The position numbers were made by a program, and so were the translations under genes. Positions 14,405-18,195 of a stretch of 18,195 bases of DNA are shown piece by piece. Source of the stretch: JADFNO01 sp965369945 (lineage in GTDB: Bacteria > Planctomycetota > Phycisphaerae > Phycisphaerales > SM1A02); NCBI GenBank assembly GCA_965369945.1, contig CBDUST010000060.1, positions 1 to 18,195 of the forward strand, written 5' to 3'. The notes below the pieces were generated by a model. It ran no database searches. It was not told the origin of the DNA and saw only the letters and a program-made list of their open reading frames with translations. Position 1 is the stretch's first letter. Every line of letters begins with the position of its first letter.

Positions 14405-15197
14405 TAGAAATGGGATCGGGATCGCCACGGTTGGGTTGGCGAGCATGATCGTCGTCAGCCTTGCAGGCTGTGGAGGCGATGAGCCTGAGCCGGCCGCGGT
14501 CGTTCGTCGAGATTACACGCCGCCACCGCCACCAGCACCGAAGCTCACGCCGATCAGCGAGTTGATGACCCAGCTCGGGATTGACGAGCGGGTACGCTTA
14601 CCGGAAGACAGGGCCCCGGATAACGACGAGGCTCGCCGGGCGGTGCTCGAGTTCTTCGATGCTATTGCCCGAGGTGACGACCAAGCTCTGGCGAGCATGG
14701 TGGCCACCACTGATCGTCTGGAACTTGAAGCTCTCGTTGAGTCCGGTGCGTGGCGCGAAACCACAGCCAACATCAGCAGGATCGATGTGCAGACCGGGTC
14801 CAACCCTGACGACCCCCAGGACACATGCGCGTTGGCGGTCGTTTATGTCGGCAGCAGTTTCCAGCCGCAGTTGTGGCACTACTATCGCGATGATGATATG
14901 GGCGGCATGAGGTTCGACGCGGCGCCGACGCCCCCGGGGATCATGGATCGGCTCAGCGGCACAGATTGGATCGCCGCGTGGTTTGACGTGTTGGCCCAAG
15001 AGATGGCTTTGGCGAACAGGCCGGATGATGATTACCGCGCCGCACAGACGATATACGCCACTGGAGTGGGTAGTGTCGGGTCGTCCCAGCGCCGACCTCC
15101 CCAGCCCGATGGTCCTTCTTTTGGTCCGGGTGGACCAGGGAAAGAGCCCGGTCGTAGACCGAAGCCGCCGAAGCGCAAGCCGCCGGGGCCTCCCTGA
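14391..15197 (+). CDS. Predicted lipoprotein of unknown function, Pro-rich
   Basis: A 268-residue protein with a type II signal peptide: basic MISRNRN, a hydrophobic core and lipobox VSLAGC with acylated Cys27. A Pro-rich linker follows (YTPPPPPAP). The central part, about residues 65-190, contains ARRAVLEFFDAIARGDDQALASMV, a pattern typical of NTF2/SnoaL-like alpha+beta domains, although no catalytic residues can be assigned. The C-terminal 50 residues are disordered and rich in Pro, Gly, Lys and Arg (GRRPKPPKRKPPGPP), which could bind acidic envelope polymers. GAAGG at 14377-14381 precedes the ATG, inside fabD, and the overlap suggests coupled expression with fatty-acid genes. A terminator-like hairpin follows. 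Lipoprotein assignment is firm; the function is unknown. Confidence 0.8.
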   Translation: MISRNRNGIGIATVGLASMIVVSLAGCGGDEPEPAAVVRRDYTPPPPPAPKLTPISELMTQLGIDERVRLPEDRAPDNDEARRAVLEFFDAIARGDDQALASMVATTDRLELEALVESGAWRETTANISRIDVQTGSNPDDPQDTCALAVVYVGSSFQPQLWHYYRDDDMGGMRFDAAPTPPGIMDRLSGTDWIAAWFDVLAQEMALANRPDDDYRAAQTIYATGVGSVGSSQRRPPQPDGPSFGPGGPGKEPGRRPKPPKRKPPGPP

Positions 15198-15211
15198 CCC
15201 GCCGATCACAG

Positions 15212-15239
15212 TTGGCAATCTAAACCATCCCAGTACAAT
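15212..15239 (+). promoter_or_regulatory. Possible promoter upstream of fabG
   Basis: TTGGCA (15212-15217), a 16-base spacer, then TACAAT (15234-15239). Both hexamers are close to sigma70 consensus. Transcription would begin near 15246, inside the hairpin at 15241-15263, about 45 bases before the fabG start. The overlap with the hairpin makes the call uncertain. Confidence 0.4.
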
Positions 15240-15240
15240 C

Positions 15241-15276
15241 CTGGCCCGTCTAACGCGGGCCAGTTTTCTTTCTCTT
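15241..15276 (+). terminator. Rho-independent terminator after the lipoprotein gene
   Basis: An eight-base GC-rich stem, CTGGCCCG (15241-15248) and CGGGCCAG (15256-15263), with a seven-base loop, is followed by TTTTCTTTCTCTT. It would end the rpmF-to-lipoprotein transcript and separate it from fabG. Confidence 0.75.
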
Positions 15277-15290
15277 GCACCCCCTAGCGC

Positions 15291-16037
15291 GTGGGCACCA
15301 CCATCGAACCACGAATTGCGATCGTTACTGGAGCCAGCCGCGGCATCGGCCGGGCCATTGCCCAGCGTCTGGCCGCGGACGGACGGATGGTCGTGCTCGT
15401 CAGTCGTTCCACGGAGGCGTTGGAGGCGGTCCGCCAGGAGATTGAGCAAGTCGGCGGGGCCGCCGAGGCTCGACCGTGTGACATCGCTGATAGCAATGCT
15501 CTGGCCGGTCTCGTTGAAGACGTGGCCAACACGCATGGTCGGCTCGACATACTCGTGAACAACGCCGGCATCACACGAGACGGCTTGGTGCTGCGCATGA
15601 GTGACGAAGACTTCGACGCCGTGATCCAAGTGAACTTGAGATCGGCCTTCGTGGCCTGTCGTGCTGCGGCTCGTCCGATGATGCGAGGTCGGTTCGGGCG
15701 AATCATCAACATCAGCTCAGTGACCGGGATCGTCGGCAACCCCGGCCAGGCGAACTATGCAGCGGCCAAGGCTGGTCTCATCGGCATGACCAAGTCGCTG
15801 GCCAAGGAGTTGGGATCGAAGGGGATCACGGCCAACGTAGTGGCGCCCGGCTTTGTGGAAACGAGCATGCTGGAGGCCCTCTCATCCCAGGTCAGGGAGC
15901 AAGTGACCAAGGCATTGCCGGTGCGGCGCTTCGGCCAGCCTGAGGAGATCGCACATGCCGTCTCGTTTGTCGCCTCCGATCTGTCCGGGTATCTGACGGG
16001 CCAAGTCCTGATTATTGATGGCGGGCTGGTGTGTTAG
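15291..16037 (+). CDS. fabG: 3-oxoacyl-ACP reductase
   Basis: NADPH-dependent short-chain dehydrogenase that reduces 3-oxoacyl-ACP to 3-hydroxyacyl-ACP in fatty-acid elongation. The 248 residues match the family. The nucleotide loop TGASRGIG (13-20), NNAGITRD (90-97), and the catalytic tetrad N115, S143, Y156, K160 (QANYAAAK) are all present, with the family end LTGQVLIIDGGLVC. It starts with GTG at 15291; no convincing Shine-Dalgarno is seen, which, with the nearby promoter-like signal, suggests a short leader or weak initiation. The terminator just upstream suggests fabG begins its own unit rather than continuing from fabD. Confidence 0.95.
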   Translation: MGTTIEPRIAIVTGASRGIGRAIAQRLAADGRMVVLVSRSTEALEAVRQEIEQVGGAAEARPCDIADSNALAGLVEDVANTHGRLDILVNNAGITRDGLVLRMSDEDFDAVIQVNLRSAFVACRAAARPMMRGRFGRIINISSVTGIVGNPGQANYAAAKAGLIGMTKSLAKELGSKGITANVVAPGFVETSMLEALSSQVREQVTKALPVRRFGQPEEIAHAVSFVASDLSGYLTGQVLIIDGGLVC

Positions 16038-16090
16038 AACGATCCCCTGCCTGGGAGGCGTGCTCCGGAGCGTGCTGGTTGCAGAGATCA

Positions 16091-16118
16091 TTGATTCGAC
16101 GCCGATTGAGGGTATAGT
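16091..16118 (+). promoter_or_regulatory. Sigma70-type promoter for acpP
   Basis: TTGATT (16091-16096), a 16-base spacer, then TATAGT (16113-16118), in the 134-base gap between fabG and the acpP coding start. Transcription would start near 16125. A dedicated promoter fits the high level of acyl carrier protein needed relative to the enzymes. Confidence 0.55.
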
Positions 16119-16158
16119 GATCGCTAATTGTCCCTGGAACCGGGATTCCCGCCATGTC

Positions 16159-16163
16159 AGGAG
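16159..16163 (+). promoter_or_regulatory. Shine-Dalgarno that decides the acpP start
   Basis: AGGAG lies eight bases before GTG 16172. It falls inside the reading frame that would begin at ATG 16154, which has no good site of its own, so GTG 16172 is the likelier start. Confidence 0.6.
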
Positions 16164-16171
16164 AGCTCACC

Positions 16172-16447
16172 GTGACGGAAACCGAGATCGAAGCCAAAGT
16201 GATTGATATCGTCGCTGAGCAAATGGGCGTGGACAAGAGCACGATCACGCGCGAGACGAACTTTACCAACGACCTCCACGCCGACAGTCTCGATACAGTT
16301 GAATTGGTAATGGAGTTCGAGGACGAATTCGAGACCTCGATCCCCGATGAGCAAGCGGAAAAGATTCAGACGATCGGCCAGGCGGTCAACTTCATCAAGG
16401 AAGCGATCGGTGCCGATTCCGAAGGATCTCCCTCCGCGACGACCTAG
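16172..16447 (+). CDS. acpP: Acyl carrier protein
   Basis: Small acidic carrier that holds growing acyl chains on 4'-phosphopantetheine. The DSL motif is in LHADSLDTVEL with Ser39 as attachment site; flanking blocks (MGVDKSTITRETNFTNDL, FEDEFETSIPDEQAEKIQTIGQAV) are typical of bacterial AcpP. From GTG 16172 it has 91 residues, beginning MTETEIEAKVIDIVAEQ, as in most AcpP proteins; ATG 16154 would add six residues. The C-terminal tail (DSEGSPSATT) is about ten residues longer than in E. coli. Placed between fabG and fabF, the common order, and likely to have its own promoter. Confidence 0.95.
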   Translation: MTETEIEAKVIDIVAEQMGVDKSTITRETNFTNDLHADSLDTVELVMEFEDEFETSIPDEQAEKIQTIGQAVNFIKEAIGADSEGSPSATT

Positions 16448-16533
16448 CGCCGAGAAGCGCCTCGGCTGGTCCGCCGGCCATGCCGGGCGTGCTTGCCGCT
16501 GCCTCCTCATCCTAAGCCCCGAGTCTTCCGCGA

Positions 16534-17793
16534 ATGACTAGCATCCCGAAGCGGCGTGTCGTTGTCACCGGCCTGGGTGCTGTGTGCGACGTCGGCACCG
16601 ATGTTGCCAGCATGTGGCAGTCGGTGATCGAAGGTCGTTGCGGCATTGGTCCGATCACTGCGTTCGAGCAGGACGAGCAGTGGCCCGCGCGCATCGCCGG
16701 GGAGGTCCACGACTGGGATCCCGCCCAGAAAATCGACGTCCGCGACTCAAAGCGCATGGATCGCTTCTGCCTGTTTGGTGTTTATGCCGCCGCCGAAGCC
16801 GCCGAGGATTGCGGCATCGATTTTGACGCCGGTGATCCGTATCGCCGGGGTGTCGTTATTGGTTCGGGAATTGGGGGCATTCTCACCATTGAACAAGGAC
16901 ACGTCAGGCTTCTCAAGAGCGGACCGCGAAAGGTCAGCCCATTCACCGTCCCCAGGCTCATGGTGAACGCGTGCGCCGGCAACGTCTCGATTCGATACGA
17001 CTTGCGCGGCGCCAACTCAGCCACCGCGACCGCATGCGCCACCGGCGGCCACGCCATCGGCACAGCGTTGAACCTCATCCAACGGGGTGACGCGGACCTG
17101 ATACTTGCCGGCGGGGCCGAAGCCTCGATCACCCCCTTGTGTATCGCCTCCTTTGCAGCCATGAAGGCCCTCTCCACGCGAAACCACGAGCCAAACAAGG
17201 CCTCGCGCCCGTTTGATCGAGATCGTGACGGCTTTGTCCTCGGCGAAGGCGCCGCAGTGATCGTCGTCGAGGAACTCGATCACGCCAAGACACGCGGTGC
17301 TCAGATCTATGCGGAGATCATCGGTTTCGGTTCGACCGGCGACGCGGGCCACATCGCCGCGCCTGATCCCGAGGGCGTCGGGGCAAGGCGAGCGATGCAG
17401 GCCGCGCTCGATGATGCCAGTATCGAGCCCGACCAGATCGATTACATCAACGCCCACGGCACCTCCACGCCGCTTGGCGATGCCGCCGAAGTTTACGCTG
17501 CCAAAGCTTTATTCGGCGATCATGTCAACAAACTCGTGATGAGCTCTACCAAGTCGATGACCGGACACTTGCTGGGCGCAGCCGGCGGCCTCGAATCGGT
17601 CATCAGCGTTCTCGCTGTGCGCAACAACATCGTTCCTCCCACAGTCAACCTCGACAATCCCGATGATGGATTTGACCTCGACTTCGCGCCCCACACCGCG
17701 CAGGAGCGACCCGTGCGATTCGCACTGAACAATTCCTTCGGGTTCGGCGGGCATAACGTCACCCTCGTGTTCAAGAAATACGACGGGGCGTGA
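16534..17793 (+). CDS. fabF: 3-oxoacyl-ACP synthase II (KAS II)
   Basis: Elongating condensing enzyme of type II fatty-acid synthesis, also affecting chain length and unsaturation. The 419 residues contain the full KAS I/II active site: Cys168 in TACATGGHAIG, His308 in NAHGTSTPLGD, Lys340 and His345 in STKSMTGHLLGAAGG, and the Gly-rich end NNSFGFGGHN. The N-terminus RRVVVTGLGAV is typical. No strong Shine-Dalgarno precedes ATG 16534; it lies 86 bases after acpP, so read-through from the acpP promoter is likely. The His-His-Cys arrangement marks KAS I/II rather than KAS III or a chain-length factor. Distinguishing FabF from FabB by eye favours FabF on length and context. Confidence 0.95.
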   Translation: MTSIPKRRVVVTGLGAVCDVGTDVASMWQSVIEGRCGIGPITAFEQDEQWPARIAGEVHDWDPAQKIDVRDSKRMDRFCLFGVYAAAEAAEDCGIDFDAGDPYRRGVVIGSGIGGILTIEQGHVRLLKSGPRKVSPFTVPRLMVNACAGNVSIRYDLRGANSATATACATGGHAIGTALNLIQRGDADLILAGGAEASITPLCIASFAAMKALSTRNHEPNKASRPFDRDRDGFVLGEGAAVIVVEELDHAKTRGAQIYAEIIGFGSTGDAGHIAAPDPEGVGARRAMQAALDDASIEPDQIDYINAHGTSTPLGDAAEVYAAKALFGDHVNKLVMSSTKSMTGHLLGAAGGLESVISVLAVRNNIVPPTVNLDNPDDGFDLDFAPHTAQERPVRFALNNSFGFGGHNVTLVFKKYDGA

Positions 17794-17890
17794 CGCGCAG
17801 CTCGTGATCCGCACTACCTCCGGCTGATACACCGATCGATCACGACTTCGCTCGTCTGTTGACTTGGTGTGCAATGCGCGCCGAGCCGAC

Positions 17891-18195
17891 TCAGCTGATC
17901 GGAACACCCTTGCCATCCGGCTCGACGATATCTCGGGCCAGACCCACCAACTTCATCAACCGAATGGTCAGGTAGGTCATGTCGAATTCAAACCAGCGCA
18001 TGCCGTGACGGGCCGAGCGTTGAATCGCATGGTGGTTGTTGTGCCAGCCTTCGCCGAAGCTCAGGATCGAAACCCACCAAATGTTCTTGGAGTCGTCGCC
18101 GGTCTCGAAGTTTTTGTAGCCCCAAGTGTGGCCGGCGGAGTTGACGAACCAGGTAGCGTGATACGTGAAGGTCGTGCGCACGCACACCCCCCAAA
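17891..18195 (-). CDS. Membrane acyl-CoA/fatty-acid desaturase, C-terminal part (cut by window edge)
   Basis: Only the last 101 or so residues are in the window; the frame is open to the edge (…WGVCVRTTFTYHATWFVNSAGH). Two histidine regions of delta-9-type di-iron desaturases are visible: NSAGHTWGYKN, and the third box GEGWHNNHHA. The region after it (ARHGMRWFEFDMTYLTIRLMKLVGLA) matches the usual amphipathic C-terminus. The enzyme would introduce a double bond into acyl chains at the inner membrane. It is convergent with fabF, separated by 97 bases that show no clear terminator. The catalytic N-terminal His box lies outside. Lipid or acyl-CoA as substrate cannot be decided. Confidence 0.88.
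   Translation of the reverse strand, partial: WGVCVRTTFTYHATWFVNSAGHTWGYKNFETGDDSKNIWWVSILSFGEGWHNNHHAIQRSARHGMRWFEFDMTYLTIRLMKLVGLARDIVEPDGKGVPIS

Noticed and set aside
14598..15629. 343-codon open frame on the minus strand
   Set aside because: It lies antisense to the lipoprotein gene and fabG, crosses their intergenic terminator, has no recognisable domain and is Arg/Gly-rich, as expected for a shadow frame in GC-rich DNA.
16048..16080. Palindromic GCTCCGGAGC in the fabG-acpP gap as a terminator
   Set aside because: The palindrome leaves no proper loop and no T-tract follows; not a convincing terminator.
17802..17845. Inverted repeat TCGTGATC / GATCACGA between fabF and the desaturase gene
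   Set aside because: Only eight bases with a 28-base loop and no T-tract on either strand; could arise by chance, so no terminator was called.

Overview
The window is a moderately GC-rich bacterial chromosome segment that is almost fully coding. It most resembles Planctomycetota (possibly Phycisphaerae-like). Two things suggest this: the gene order rpmF-plsX-fabH-fabD followed by fabG-acpP-fabF, and a DUF6754 protein next to a MutL/GlmL-like ATPase, a combination I associate with planctomycetes and a few other deep lineages. The lineage is inferred from gene content; no rRNA or other marker is present. No phage, transposase, tRNA, rRNA or CRISPR array is visible.

Region 1 (1-2957) looks like part of an envelope-polysaccharide locus. 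It has two tandem, overlapping left-handed beta-helix acyltransferases of serine-acetyltransferase type. Both lack at least one catalytic histidine of true CysE. A convergent GT4 glycosyltransferase follows. A perfect-length inverted repeat (1657-1704) sits between the converging genes.

Region 2 (about 3024-11035) is a run of eight genes on the + strand with overlaps or tight junctions. It starts with a small membrane protein carrying a bacterial PH-like domain and an unknown 138-residue protein. Then come a MutL/GlmL-type ASKHA ATPase without glutamate mutase, a barrel-sandwich/KOW-like protein, a DUF6754 protein (signal peptide, FN3-like domain, TM, cytoplasmic domain, TM), and three further membrane proteins of unknown function. 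This is the best candidate for an undescribed system: an ATPase-linked, multi-subunit inner-membrane complex.

Region 3 (11036-17793) is a type II fatty-acid and phospholipid precursor cluster: rpmF (L32), plsX, fabH, fabD, an unknown lipoprotein gene overlapping fabD, a terminator-like hairpin, fabG, acpP and fabF. Strong sigma70-like promoters are predicted before rpmF and acpP. PlsX supplies acyl-phosphate for phospholipid synthesis. FabD loads malonyl groups on AcpP, FabH starts chains, FabF elongates and FabG reduces.

The right edge (17891-18195) holds the 3' part of a convergent membrane acyl-CoA/fatty-acid desaturase, so the fatty-acid theme continues beyond the window.
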